DNA of 64,000 nt, taken from the NCBI GenBank assembly GCA_022432975.1, contig CM039511.1, positions 18,130,557 to 18,194,556 on the forward strand, given 5' to 3'. A program made the position numbers and the translations under genes. The notes under the pieces were generated by a model. It did not search any database, was not told the DNA's origin, and saw only the letters and a program-made list of their open reading frames with translations. Origin of the DNA: Begonia masoniana. Taxonomy: Eukaryota; Streptophyta; Magnoliopsida; Cucurbitales; Begoniaceae. Below are positions 45,988 to 57,753 of this stretch, in pieces; within the stretch, counting starts at the first letter, position 1; each line of letters begins with the position of its first letter.

Positions 45988-47149
45988 TGGGGGTCTTCAA
46001 ATAGCTTTCCCCTTTTTGTTGACTTTGTTCAGTGGACGATGAATTTGACTTTTGCAACCTTTAAAGTGTTTTCACGAGTTAAACCTTTGCTTCTTAACCG
46101 ATTGTTTCTTAACGTTTTCCCACGCTTATTTCGACATGGCTTTGTTTAATTTTATTTTTGTTTAAACGATTTCCGCTGCAAGTTTTCATGTTTTATCAAA
46201 TGTCCAAATTTTGAATTTTGAACGAAGTTTTAATTTGGTCCAAGTTTTCATAGAAAGTTTCGGACTTATGAGTAACAAACCGGGTTCAGTAAACTCGGGG
46301 TGTTACACTACCAAGCAAGAAGGGAGTGGTGGGGGCGCAACCCCTCGGTTTTGTGCAAACCGAGCAAACCTTGTTGGTTTCTTCAAACTCCTTCAACCAT
46401 GGAAGGGAAATCCGTGCATGCTCCTTAAAATCCCAAAAAACTTACAATCACCAATTACCATGCTTTTATAGACCTATGGATGGCTTGGATGTGATTCAAA
46501 AAGTGGTCTTCAAAATGGTGTAACCGTTGGATCTTGAAGATAGTTTGGATGACCGAGATGAGTTTGGTTTTCTTGATCCAATGGTTGTGTGATAACCATG
46601 TCATCAATCCTTGGCCTTGTGTTGATTGGAGAACCTCTAAGAATCCCTCAAGTGGCAGTCCATGGTTTGGATAAAGGGTAGTGGTCCCCTCCACTCAAGG
46701 TTGGGCCAAAATGGATATCTTTTCCTTAAGGCCCATTCCTCCTCTTCCATGCACTCCATGCACTTGCTTTGAACCACTTCCATTCCATCATCTAACTTAT
46801 CATTCATCTAACCCTAAATGCCTAATATGCATGCTTATAATAAAGTTTAACAAGAAGGCCAATGTTTGCCTCAAAATAAGTTTGAAATAAAAGGTTACAA
46901 TTAAGGCTCGGGAAGACAAATTCCCATGTGAGCAAATTGGTCTCCTTGCTTGAATTTCCAAGTGATTAAGTGTGTTGGTTGGTCCACATCCGTAGCTTTG
47001 GATTCCCACTTCAAGTCTCCCAAGGTATTCTCCAAGCCTCCACACAATCCATTACCTGCAAAAGAGACAAGAGTGTAAGTGCATAAATTAGATAAATTAT
47101 GACCTTGGGTTTGAGACCGTGTAATGGGCCTATGGGGCACATCACTCAA

Positions 47150-47956
47150 GCTTGGTGTAAGTTTCTCCGGGGCAACTTGATGCCCACATCTCAAAATTCG
47201 CAATTGACAAAGGAGTGAGTGGTCTTGCTCTATTGCATTCTCACGGGGCGCTCCATTAACGTCGGGCAGATTATACATCAAAATATTCTAGCTTGCGCCA
47301 AAGGCTCGACCACTAGCAGACACATTCATCCAGTGCTGATTACACAGTTATGCGCTGCCGCCAATGTCCCCATGAGCTCCAATGACGAACCCTGGCTGCA
47401 GCAAGCTCTGTATGGCTCTTCCAATATCTCCAACATAACCAATTGGCCGTACAGGGAAGCTCGAGCCAGTGGATTAGGATTCGATGAACATGACGAAAAT
47501 GCGGTGATTCCTCCTCAGCCATTGCCGATGCCTCGCGTACGGCGGTATCCTCAGCCTTCATTTTTTACATTTGTACATCCTGAAGTGGCACGCGAACGTG
47601 ACGCTCGTCGTGAGGCTCGCACGAAACATCGCTATGAAAATTAGCCTGTTGCACCACCCACCATCGGCGCCCCCTCTTCATCCATGCCTCCTACCACTTA
47701 TACACTTGATGATGTGGGACGAATGGTGGCCAATCTGACTACTCAACATGAGAGACTCCACGCTCGGCAAACCCATTTGGAGCAGTGCTTTTTGGATCAC
47801 TCCCTATTTATAGCGCAGTATATTGAGGCACGCAATGCTCCTCCTGGATCGTCATCTCAATCAGCACCTCCTTTCCCTACTTATCCAGCGCATTTATTGC
47901 AACCATTTCCCGATCCACACGACAGTGATGAGGATGACGTGCCGGGCTCTCCATGA
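47150..47956 (+). pseudogene. Athila env-like ORF, 3' part, copy B
   Basis: Continues the frame of 35972-36496 after the CRM insertion and its TSD. Stops at 47216-47218 (TGA) and 47642-47644 (TAG) break it; copy A has CGA and CAG at these places. It ends with DEDDVPGSP and TGA. Confidence 0.75.
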
Positions 47957-49445
47957 GGTATGTATTTCTTTTTCATATTTTTCTTGTATGCTGTGACAAC
48001 ATTGAGGACACTGTTGATTTTAAGTTTGGGGGTGTTTATGTTTTGTTAGCCTCAATTCTTTTTCTGCTTTGTTGATATGACATGGTTATGCATTCTGAAA
48101 TGGTTAAGGTGTCGATGATGATTGAAATAGAAATAGATTCATGCTTAAATTCCTTGAGAAATGCTGAGTAAAAGAGTAATTTGTCTTAGTTGCATTGATC
48201 AAAGCTTACATAGTTATTTTCACAAATCTGAACACGTCTCATTCTTGTTTGATTTTATTTGTTGGTGATATTTTTGTAGTCTACTAAGAGTGAAACCCAG
48301 ATACTGTAAGGGAGTGAACGAGAGTAAACACGGTAAGGGAGAGTAACTCCAGTCAAATGCATTGATAGTGAGGACCCTGAGAGAAAAATCATTCGTAGTT
48401 TTGTCTACCATCCTCGAATGTGAATTGATATTTTTCAGAAACAAGAGAATGATTTAGGCCATCTTTGAACCGTTTGAGCCTTCTGAGCCTACCTTGCTGT
48501 GTCATTTAATGACACTCATAGTCACCCTTTTGAGCCTATTATTTACAATTCATTTGTCACCTGAAATTAGCCTAGCCTTATATATTTTTCTTACCTTATT
48601 TATTGAGCACGGAGATATTGATCTAAATTAACGGAAAGTTGGAGGAAATGGTGAAAAATAAAGAGTTACTCCTTTGCTATTGGTTTCGTGTTAGAACATT
48701 AAGTTGTCGTTATTTTGTTAAAAAAAAAAAAAGCAAGTTTGAACAGTTTAGCTTTCGTTCTGGTTTTATCTTATGCAATTATTATGTTTGTAGTGATATT
48801 GTGTTGTAACAATGACAAAAGAGTTAAGATGGGTGATATTGAATAGAGTAAGTTTGGGGGTGAACAATTAGAAGAAAGTTTGAGTGAGTTCTGCAAGCTA
48901 GTAAGTGAAAATAAGAAAGTTTTGAATGGGTGAAATAAGGAGGAATGAGTGGTGCTCTAAATATTCGCTTGAATCCATCAAATTCCTACCCCTTAACCCG
49001 GCCTTTCATTACAAGCTTGTAAAGACCTAATGACTTTTGTCTTGATTTATGGATATTTGCTATTAGTTGGATAGTGGACAAAGCTGATGAATGATAGAGT
49101 GAATGGAGTGAAACCGAGTGAAATAAGAATGATATCCTTACCTATAGTTACATTAGTTGAACCGACAATTAGAAGAGAATGAGAATGAACGCACACACAC
49201 ACGAAGATTTCTAAGTGAGTTATTTTCAATGCGCTAATATGAATTATGTCTTTTGCAAGGTGTTTAACTTGGTGTTTTAGTATGGATCTATTTCAAGCTG
49301 AGACGAATTACCGAAAACCCTGATTAAGATTGTTTTACCAATGTTATATTTTATCGAGCAGATTTCAAATTAAGATTATATATTTGTGTTGACTGAATTA
49401 TATTTTGTTTGCTTGAGGACAAGCTTCCATTCAAGTTTGGGGGTG
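47957..49445 (+). other. Athila 3' untranslated spacer, copy B
   Basis: Parallel to 19145-20633. The 13-mer aagtttgggggtg lies at 48022-48034, 48850-48862 and 49433-49445, and the last is the polypurine tract. No gene. Confidence 0.75.
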
Positions 49446-50959
49446 TGATAAGTGTGGATTTTACACACTTATTTATACTCTTTAGACTTGATTTGGTAAG
49501 TTTATCTCAAGTGTTTGGAAGAATTTGATGTATTTTGTGTAAGTGTGCAGAAAATCAATTTAAAACAGGGAGATTGAATATAAAAAGTTGAAGAACAAGA
49601 AGGGAAGCAAAGGAGAGAAAAGAAGGAGGTATAAAATAGAAGAAGAAACAAGAGAAGAAAAGAATTGAATTGAGAGCCAGGAAAGGAGGCGAATGATCAC
49701 CTTTATTCTAGCGATCATGCACTTTAGGAGATATTTTTACAGAGAAGGTGGCGATTGCTCGTCACCTTCAAGCGATCATTCGCCATAAATACGAAATCTT
49801 TGGAAGATGGCTACAAGAAACCAGAGAAGGTGGCGATTGCTCGCCACCTTCAAGCGATCACTCGCCACTAGAGAAGAAAATCTGACGCGATTGATGTTGG
49901 CGATTGAGCTATGGCGATCGAGACATAAAACAGGTGGCGACTAATCGCCACATTTCAGGCGATTAATCGCTACATATGAATTCAATTTTAGAAAGGTTTC
50001 TGATTTTTATCTGAGCCGTCAACGCAAAAAGCTTTAAAATCTGAACCATTGATCAGTTGAAAAGGAAATAAAAACCTAAAGATTATTGAGAGAATTCATT
50101 CGGAGACTGAGCGCAACAAGCAGAGGCGATCTCTGGAGGCACCTTTCAGAGGCGATTTTTACGATTCAACCATAGTTTTTCCCACTTTTTAAATTTCAAT
50201 TATGAATTTTATTAATATTATTTTTGTTTTTAATTTATCTAGCATGAACTAACTTTTCTACTAGGGGCTACGATGTAGCCAAACGATATTTATTTTCATG
50301 TTCTTCGTTTAATTATATTTATTGAGTATTTCTTCCAATATTGTTGGCACATTTAATTTCTGTTCTTAAAGCTTGTAAATTTCTGGCCAATCTTTACTTG
50401 ATGTTTAAGATGTTTTGAGACCGAGAGGTGATAAATATCCGTGCACTGAAATTAATGTCATTAATATACGTAGGCTAGAGATAGTTACGGTATTGGTGTG
50501 ATCACTGTGATTTCTTGATTTATTTGTATTTGATTAATGTAGGATTTGAGACTGAGAAGTGATAACTCATTAATCAAATAAACTACGCAATGCTCGAGAG
50601 AGATTGTGATAGAATTTAGTGAAATCGATCATCAACATAGGAAGAATATTTATGAATATAATTGCGAAGGACTGAAATAAATATTGTCTTGGTGAAATCG
50701 TAGTACCTAGGTTTTTATCAATTTGATTTAATCTCAGTTTATTTGTTTTGCTATTTTAATTTAGTTTATTTTTATTGTTTTAATTATTTTAGTTGTTTAT
50801 TTTAATTTCAATCCTGAAAACCATAAAAATGTGTGTTCAATTTAGAATTAAGATTAATTATTTCGATTATTAATTAACAAGTCCTCGTGGGTTCGACACT
50901 CTGTTTATCACTATATTACTTGTTGCGACTCGTACACTTGCGAACTATTTTTCACAACA
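49446..50959 (+). repeat. Athila 3' LTR, copy B
   Basis: 1514 bp, about 99% like 20634-22146. TATA-like tataaaata is at 49630-49638. Palindromic GGTGGCGA-type stems lie at about 49745-49870. Confidence 0.9.
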
Positions 50960-50962
50960 AGT

Positions 50963-51352
50963 TTTCCCTGAATTAGATGTGAAAAGAAATACTGATGTTG
51001 TAGTGGAGATTTCAGAAATTAAAGAGAACAAAAATGCCATTCAAGGCCGAGATGACACTAAGGGTGAAAATGCAATCATTTATATAGAACCTTTGTCAGC
51101 TGAACAAACCGTCACACCAGATGGACATGAAGATGTGGAGATTAATATAACTGAGTGTACTAACAGTTGTGATCATGGGCTTGTTGAAAGTGAGTTCCAA
51201 GATGAAACTGAAAATTCAAGCTCCTTTGCTGATGCAGTATCTAGGACAGAAAATGGTTTATTGTTTGATGACGAAGAAGTTGAGTCACAACAATGCGATG
51301 GCAATTTGTTGGAGCTCAATTATGAGGGATATTGTGAAAATTTTCAAATGAG
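50963..51352 (+). pseudogene. Host gene X exon downstream of Athila, copy B
   Basis: The same exon as 22150-22539 with one residue change (ENGLL for ESGLL), ending at the same donor (aaatgag|gtattt). It is separated from its start by the Athila element. The upstream half of the gene is not present in this contig. Confidence 0.55.
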
Positions 51353-51833
51353 GTATTTCTTATTTGTATTGCTTTTATTTATAATAAACTGACACCCTTT
51401 CTTAAGATCCTAAGACTAACAGAATCACTTAAATGTAAGAGGACAGAGTCTTTTTATCTTAGCTATTTGGCTGATTTCTTCACATGGAGTCTTTATGTGC
51501 TTGCGATGATTTCTTTGATGGGAAAACTATTATTTAGTATTTGACCTATTATTCATTTACAACTCAAAAATCTGGACGGTGTAATATGTCTTCATTTTTT
51601 ATTGAAATGCTTGCTTTCTATGAAACTACTCAAATCAATTGAATTAATGAATTGAAATGCTTTCTTTGGAAGTTGGTGTCTTCCACGTTGTATTGTCGTA
51701 AACTCTGTCAATGAGATCTCACACCTAACTTGTTTTACCGTGACACCAAATACTTAATTTACTCACAGAAGATATAGCTTTGCAATTTAGAAGCACAGTT
51801 TGTTTCAAAGTAACTCATTACTTCCCATTTCAG
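51353..51833 (+). other. Intron-like sequence, copy B
   Basis: Noncoding T-rich stretch with donor and acceptor, parallel to 22540-23020. Confidence 0.5.
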
Positions 51834-51953
51834 AGTCTTAGGTATCATGCAAATTCTTGGCTGCCAGCAAGGTCAATTGTGATGGAGTGTCTCATGGCAA
51901 GAAAGAACATTGATCCCAGTGGAGAAATTATGGTTTTAACGACATTTTGTCCT
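51834..51953 (+). pseudogene. Single exon of a MYG1 (UPF0160) family gene, copy B
   Basis: Identical in structure to 23021-23140: 40 codons with SWLPARSIVMECLMAR and DPSGEIMVL between good splice sites. No neighbouring MYG1 exon is visible. Confidence 0.75.
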
Positions 51954-52249
51954 GTAAGTAAACATTGCTATTTATGGTTCAAGTTTGTGTTATTTTAGAC
52001 ATTGCTACTTCAGCTAGTGGCTTTAACTGGGTATTTCTTTGGCAATTTATTTATATTGACATGGACGTCTTCGGTGAAATCAAAGAGATAAAAGGATTGA
52101 ATGATTTTTTTTATGAATTACAAAATAATTTTTTGTGTCATTGTTGGCGCCCCCTGAGTGATACTAAATTTCCTACTTCCATCCTGCTAAATATCATTGT
52201 TACGTTTGAAAGTAAGATCACTTTTCTGGGCATATGAGCTACCAGTTCT
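51954..52249. other. Noncoding sequence with empty MITE site, copy B
   Basis: Contains the single target atttattta (52045-52053) that is duplicated around the MITE in copy A. No gene was recognised. Confidence 0.7.
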
Positions 52250-54434
52250 GCCCACAATTGCTGATTTGTCTTTTGAAGGCTATTAATATTATTATTTTAT
52301 TTTTATTATTGTCTGATCTCCTCGACTCTCTTGTAACCCCAAAGTTCCGATGTGCAAGAATTAATGCATTTGTTGAGTTCTAATTTTCATGATTGACACA
52401 GCTCATAAATTTCTACGAAAAGCCTAAAATATTCGATAAATTATTTGTTTATTTGCGAGATTCTAGGACTATTTACCATTCCCGACCAAGTTCCATTGCA
52501 CGTCCAGTGACCAAAAGAAAAATTAAACCATCTGTCTGTAATGCGGGAACATTAAGGTTCCGCATTTCATCACCTGCCATAGTGCCATAAGGCAACTCCA
52601 TATGAATATCCCAAGGTGGGTCCGCCATTATCACCCCAAAATGTCCATTCTAAATGAACGGATGTCGCAATTAATCCACTGTGGTTCACCGAGTTCAACC
52701 TCGGAACAATACTCAGCTCGCTGAGGCTTTAGAGGTTTTGGAGGAAGAGCAGAAGTCCCTATCAAAACGGGGGGCACATCTTGGACTGGATCAAGCTCGT
52801 AATATACGTACTTGCATGTCTACCAACAAAGACAGCAAAATTGATAATAATTTCACAAACTCAGCATCAGTAAGGTGAAGGAGAAGAAAGAGTCGCCTCC
52901 ATAGAAGAACGAGTTACCTTCATATGACGACAAGTATCAAGAAATGAACAGTCCCCTAAGTTGATGTCAGTATGTGGAGCGCAATAATTCGGCGAAAATG
53001 GACCTGCAACCAATTTTAGTGCTCCATAATTTTAAATTTTTTTTGAAAAAAAAAAAAAGGAAAAGAGATAATTACATGTCACGAGTATAACCCCTCAGTA
53101 AACAAGATAATTAGGAAAAGTGATATCTCAAAAAAAAATTCAAATGCTAGGAAGCAAGAACGCACTCAAGAGACAAATAGGACACAAACATGTCTGTTCA
53201 ATAATTTTTTTTAGTTACAGACAGCAATATAGCCCATAATTCTTATTTCCATGAATATTAACCAAAGTTATGTCCATTAACAGTATCCACACTGGTCTGT
53301 AAAATATTATCTGAGGGAATGCACCAAAGGCTTAATATCATCATCAAGTATTACAAGAGATTTGAAAAGCCCTTGTTATTTTCATCAAAATACATACTTG
53401 AACATCAATAAAACAGAAATTATATTAATGCAGACGTTCATTATTTAACACAGTGAATCTCCAAGGAGGAATTATTGAAGAATAAGAAGCCATCCATGTA
53501 GAGTTTTTCTTTTTTTCTTTTTTTTGGTTAGGCATATTTATAGAAGTCACTAGACTAACCTTCTCGCAAGCTATAAAAGAACCGGACTGACGCCGGCAGT
53601 CCTCTTTTGTAAGGCATGAGCAGTACTCGTTCAACTGCGAACCACCTTTGGTTTTGAACTAAAACATAAATTATATACTTAATCCCGATCTCTTTAATAC
53701 TTCATCAAGCCAACAAGTTGCCACCAACGAAAAAACAAAAGGTTTAACTTCCCACATACAACTCGCAGAAATTGTTTCTTTCTCTATTCTATGCTCGACA
53801 ACTGACTAGTTAAACTAACCAAGTTTGTAGCTTCGACAACTATCAAATTAAATCATCCAACAGAGTATTTAAAGGCTGTGGATTTTCACAAATCTTTGCA
53901 GCTACAGCAGTTTCCTTTGCAGTCGGGTCGGTGAATGAGGTCCAAAAGCTCCTCTCCTGTCTTTGATTTCTGCATTTCTCTGAATGATTTCTTATTCAAC
54001 AACACTTCAAGGTACTGCATTTCATCTTCTTCGGTTCTAGCCTTCTGAGGCATGACATTAGGACCAGTCATTGGCAAATGTGGCCCCAATGGGGGTCTAT
54101 GCATAGAAGGAACACCCATTCCTCGAGGCATCCCCCTAATCCCCACTGCTCTAGGCCCTCCCCTAGGTCCCATCATCGCTCCTGGAGGTCCCATCCACAT
54201 ATCCGGAATTGGCCTAGGTAAAGGCCCTCCCATTCCAAAAACTCCACCACTCATATCAATTCCACCACAAATAGCTTGCTGATTATCCCCAAAACTCGAC
54301 TCTTGCTGCTGATAATTAGCACTTTTCGGCAATTCTTTCGTAAGCCGAGTTCTATCTATTACTAAAACTATAACCTGAGACTTCCCAGTTCCCACTCACT
54401 ACAAACTCCTCTAATTCAACTCCGCCGTTTTCTT
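52250..54434 (-). pseudogene. MTA: m6A methyltransferase MTA (METTL3-like) pseudogene, copy B
   Basis: Better preserved than copy A. Exons on the minus strand: 54434-53890 (GGVELEEFVVSG, DRTRLTKELPKSANYQQQES, a glycine/proline/methionine-rich stretch, LLNKKSFREMQKSKTGEELL), 53658-53560 (CRRQSGSFIACEK, part of the zinc-finger region), 53003-52918 (VHFRRI, DINLGDCSFLDTCRHMK), 52819-52477 (CKYVYYELD, PLKPQRAEYCSEVELGEPQW, catalytic DPPW at 52611-52622, MELPYGTM, LIFLWVTGRAMELGRE) and about 52349-52315 (ELWGYKRVEEI). Splice sites are largely kept. Disabling changes: 1-bp insertions near 54395 and 53930, 2 extra bases in the third exon, and about 10 missing bases just before DPPW. The N-terminal third and the rest of the catalytic domain are missing. 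Confidence 0.88.
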
Positions 54435-54564
54435 CTGACAAAAAGAAAATTTAAAGACTTGGGTAAATAAGAGTACCAGTTTAAAAATTTATTAAACCGT
54501 CAAAACCAAGGCACATACGAATATTTTTTGATACAATTGTTTTTGATAATTTTATGAATATTTT
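54435..54564. other. Spacer, copy B
   Basis: Short AT-rich spacer, about 200 bp shorter than in copy A. Confidence 0.5.
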
Positions 54565-55490
54565 AACTTTTGCTCTTGGATCTTTGTTGGGCGCCTTTGT
54601 GGGCTTGCTCTATGCTCGGCTGTCTGGGTTGTGCCAAGGGTTGTGTGGGCTGGGTCTCTGGGCTTGGCTTAGGGCTATGGCTAGGCTGGGTCGGAATCTG
54701 GGGCATTCAGTGCTGGGCTGAGGCCGAGGTGGTCTGGGTTGTTATCAGGTTTTGGGGTTGTTCGGGATCTTGGCATATTATGGGCTGGACCGTCCAGGTA
54801 GGCTGGGCTGGTCTCTTTTACGGGTGGGGTTTCTAGTGGGTCGGGCTAGCTCGGGTGCGCCTAGATTGGGTCTGGCTGGGTTGTGTCGGGGCTGGGCTGG
54901 GTCTCTGGGCTTTTCTTAGGGCTATATTTGGGCTGAGTCTTGATTTGGACATATTCTGCGCTTGGCTGTAGCTAAGTGCTGGCTAGACTCTTGCTAGGTA
55001 GGCTGGTCTGGGCTCTCGCTATTATTGGTCTGGGGTTTGTTGATATCTGGGCTGGGCGCCAATCTGGGCTTTGTCGAGGCTGTGGAAAAGGTGGAGTGGG
55101 CTGGGCCTCTGTGCTGGCTTTTGTCTATGCTGGGCTGGAGCGGAATCAGGGCTGGTTAAGAGCTGGGCTGGGGCCAGGGTGGTCTTGGTTGGATCAGGTT
55201 CTGGCCTTTGATTGTGGCCAGGCGGGCTTTGCTGGTCTCTCGGTAAGATTGGGTTGGGTTTTTGGTCGGGTTGGGTCGGGTGAGCTTGTTTTTTGTGGGC
55301 TTTCTCTTGGTTTGGCTTTGCCCAGGCTCTGGGCTTGCGAAGTCTGTAGGCTGGGTTCTCGTTAAGGTTGGGTGGGTTGTGGTGGCCTAGAATGGGTCTG
55401 AGCAGAGTTCTGATCTGGGCTGGTCTAGTAGTGGCTGCCAGGGTAGGGTGGGGTGGTCTTTGAGAAGGCTGGGCTCTGGCTGGGCTCTTT
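54565..55490. repeat. G-rich degenerate GGGCTGG tract, copy B
   Basis: Counterpart of 25925-26845, with the same G/T strand bias and the words gggctgg, gggtctggg and ggttggg. A handful of 1-bp indels between the copies change all frames, which shows that the Leu/Gly/Trp-rich frames are not coding. Confidence 0.75.
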
Positions 55491-55959
55491 TATATTTTTA
55501 GGACTAATTATTTGTTTAATCTATCTCCATTTCTATTATTATACTATTATTTGCCATCACGGAAGGAAAAATTGACGGTAAATTCTTAAAAAGTTCACGC
55601 CGTGCAAAAAAAAAAAACCGTTCTGAGATAAATATACCTAACTGGTACTGATGAATTAATGTCTCTCTTCTTCAAGCATATAAAGGCACCACTCTTTTTC
55701 ACCCTGAAGTTAATAACTTGCAATGATTAAGATCAACTAATCACAAACCATGTTTTATCTCATAAATTAAAGGCGATTCTTCGAGATCATAGGAAAATAG
55801 ACGCTTCAAGCATTTCAACTATGGGGGTACTCGGCCGTGAAACTGAAACTCTACAAATCGGCCTTCGAAACGATATTTTATGTTTTAATCGATTTTTGAA
55901 AGAAGGATCCTGATTCAAAGACACTAACAGAGAGAGAGAGAGAGACGCTAAGCTTTGAA
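55491..55959. other. Noncoding spacer before SDR fragment, copy B
   Basis: AT-rich, with an A-run near 55606 and (AG)n at about 55929-55945. No gene was recognised. Confidence 0.5.
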
Positions 55960-56487
55960 AGAAGTTCCTTCAATGGCGGAATGGAAGTAGTCAGCCTGGT
56001 GATTTGGTAGGTCGGAGGGGACAGTCTTAACTCTCACAATCCCTTAACCACCGCAGTAACTCTGGCCCAATTTCTGGACTCTCAAATTCATTACAATTCT
56101 CTGAGATTTATGGAGGAAGTGGACGGAAAAGTTCCTCTTGTACACATCGAAGACCTCTGTACTGCTCTGCTTTTCTGCATGGACCAACCTTCAATCAATG
56201 GCAGATTCAGCATTTCAACTGCAGAAATTGGTCATTACATTGTGAAGAAATACCCAGAAATCGAATTGAAACACAGGTGAGATTACGAGAAATTCTCTGC
56301 AAATTCTGGAAAATAGATTTACATCGAGTGTTTTTTTATCGATCTAAGGGATGCAGATATTCAAGAGAGGGACATCAAATGGAGCTCCAGAAAGCTTCTA
56401 GACATGGAGTTTATTTACAAATATGACAGCAAAATGATCTTAGATGATTGCTTGAAGGTGTGCAAGGCAAGGAAGATGATAGTCTAG
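55960..56487 (+). pseudogene. Anthocyanidin-reductase-like SDR, last two exons, copy B
   Basis: 3' end of an extended short-chain dehydrogenase of the DFR/ANR type (NADPH-dependent reductases of flavonoid or related metabolism). The first exon reads SSFNGGMEVVSLV, then VGGDS, and further on GKVPLVHIEDLCTALLF, NGRFSISTAEIGHYIVKKYP, ending at cacag|gtgaga (56276/56277). The terminal exon (56357-56487) reads DIKWSSRKLLDMEFIYKYDS to a TAG stop at 56485-56487. A stop and frame change follow SLVIW near 56005, and the exon junction is out of phase. The NADPH-binding and catalytic N-terminal exons are absent. Confidence 0.75.
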
Positions 56488-56495
56488 CCTGTAAT

Positions 56496-57396
56496 TGATA
56501 GACTTACTCATGCTCTCGTAATAGTTTTTCACTTTCATTAAAGAAAAATAACATGATCGTGAACATGTTAATTTTCACAGTTCTATCATTAAAGAAGAAA
56601 AAGAGAAATACTTACTTAAATCCATGATGACAGAAACTGATTTCTTTCCCCTTTACCCTTTCGTTTCTTTAATGAGAAATTTGATGGAATAATTTCTCGT
56701 TCTTTCTTCTTCAGGTGGAGAGAGGACCAATTTCTTTAATATATATATCAGTAATTATTAAGTTCCATCAACTTAATCTCTTCATTAGTAAAAAAAAATA
56801 AAATGCCATGATCAATAAGATTTGTACACATATGGACCACATCACGTGGGTTTCTTAATTTGACGTTTGAGTTTTATAAAATTTGGCTTTATCTGTAAAA
56901 AGTTATTACAGAACAAAACAGTGATTAGTTGTTGTTTTTGTTATCCTTATAATGGACGATTGCAGCGTGAACGATTGCAGATCTTAATGCAATAAACGAT
57001 TACAGTAAAGCGTGGACAATTACAGTCGTCCAATCTTTACTATAATCTTTTAACGTCCACGGTGACTGTGGATAATGATAGTCATCCATACTTTATTGTA
57101 AACGATAAACGTCCATGATTACTGTAGACAATGACAGTCGTCCATTCTTTATTGTAAACGACAAACGTCCATTCTTTCATGTAATCAACAAACATCCACG
57201 ACTACTGTGAACAATTATATTCGTCCACTCTTACTGTAAACGACAAACGTCCACGACTACTTGTAATCGATAAACGTCTACACTTTATTGTAATAAATAA
57301 ACGTCCACGGTTACTTACTGTGGACGATTATGAAATAACAGAAACATTCTTTTGTTTTACTGATTCATTCTTCAGTCAAACGCAATATTTTTAACA
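56496..57396 (-). repeat. Copia 3' LTR, copy B
   Basis: 901 bp, on the plus strand tgatagact...tttttaaca. It contains about ten spaced CGTCCA/TGGACG motifs between 56955 and 57330 in alternating orientation. The plus-strand sequence ttctcccacttggtcc at 57397-57412 is the element's polypurine tract read on the minus strand. Confidence 0.9.
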
Positions 57397-57753
57397 TTCT
57401 CCCACTTGGTCCATATTACATTATCAAATCTATCGTAATATTGATTAAGCATAACATCATTATCAAGTATACAAATAATATGGATCATGGCGGTAATATG
57501 TCAATTTATCCGACATAGTTCCTTCCATGAATCACACTATTACTTTTATACTCAACATAATCAGTAAAAGAAATAACATAATGGTCTACATAAGTGTCTT
57601 TATTAAAGACAAATCCTGTGACATCATCAGTTCATAATATCATCATGAATGCATTCAACATAATCAAACAGGATTCATAAGTATATATCAGAAACTATCA
57701 ATAATGAGCTCAAGAGTGCCAATTACATACAGAACACAATCATAAACATAAAG

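Larger units (their letters stand above)
44277..46307. mobile_element. Solo LTR of an unidentified Ty3/gypsy-type element
   Basis: 2031 bp beginning tgtaacacctgg and ending ggggtgttaca, flanked by the perfect TSD CTACC (44272-44276 and 46308-46312). The undivided site exists in the sister LTR (near 36880). It has no internal coding region, primer site or second LTR, so it is a solo LTR left by LTR-LTR recombination. Similar TGTAACACC...GGTGTTACA ends are frequent in plant chromoviruses (inference). It contains a 110-bp duplication and a 35-bp tandem array. Confidence 0.85.
36497..47144 (-). mobile_element. CRM-like Ty3/gypsy element nested in Athila, copy B
   Basis: A minus-strand element with LTRs 36497-37709 and 43890-47144; the latter is enlarged by a solo LTR. 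The perfect TSD CTCAA lies at 36492-36496 and 47145-47149, and copy A has the empty site at 18333-18337. Primer site (iMet type), gag-pol and polypurine tract are present. It is related to the nested element of copy A but belongs to a different subfamily: the LTRs are about 1.2 kb instead of 1.0 kb, and Gag differs. Confidence 0.9.
43890..47144 (-). repeat. CRM-like 5' LTR (nested B), interrupted by a solo LTR
   Basis: The same sequence as 36497-37709 except for the 2031-bp insertion at 44277-46307 plus 5-bp TSD; the remaining 1219 bp agrees with the 3' LTR length. A few substitutions and an 8-bp tandem duplication (ccatgcact, near 46748) distinguish the two LTRs. Confidence 0.9.
30201..50959 (+). 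mobile_element. Athila-type Ty3/gypsy element, copy B, 5' end lost in gap
   Basis: Second version of the copy A Athila. It begins inside gag at about 30218 and continues through pol, the env-like ORF and the 3' LTR (49446-50959). The CRM-like element at 36497-47144 interrupts the env-like ORF, and the pol site hit in copy A is empty. Downstream host sequence is the same as in copy A, so this is the same insertion event and not an independent element. Confidence 0.9.

Noticed and set aside
54052..54282. Gly/Pro/Ile-rich plus-strand frame
   Set aside because: It is the antisense shadow of the MTA exon at 53890-54434.
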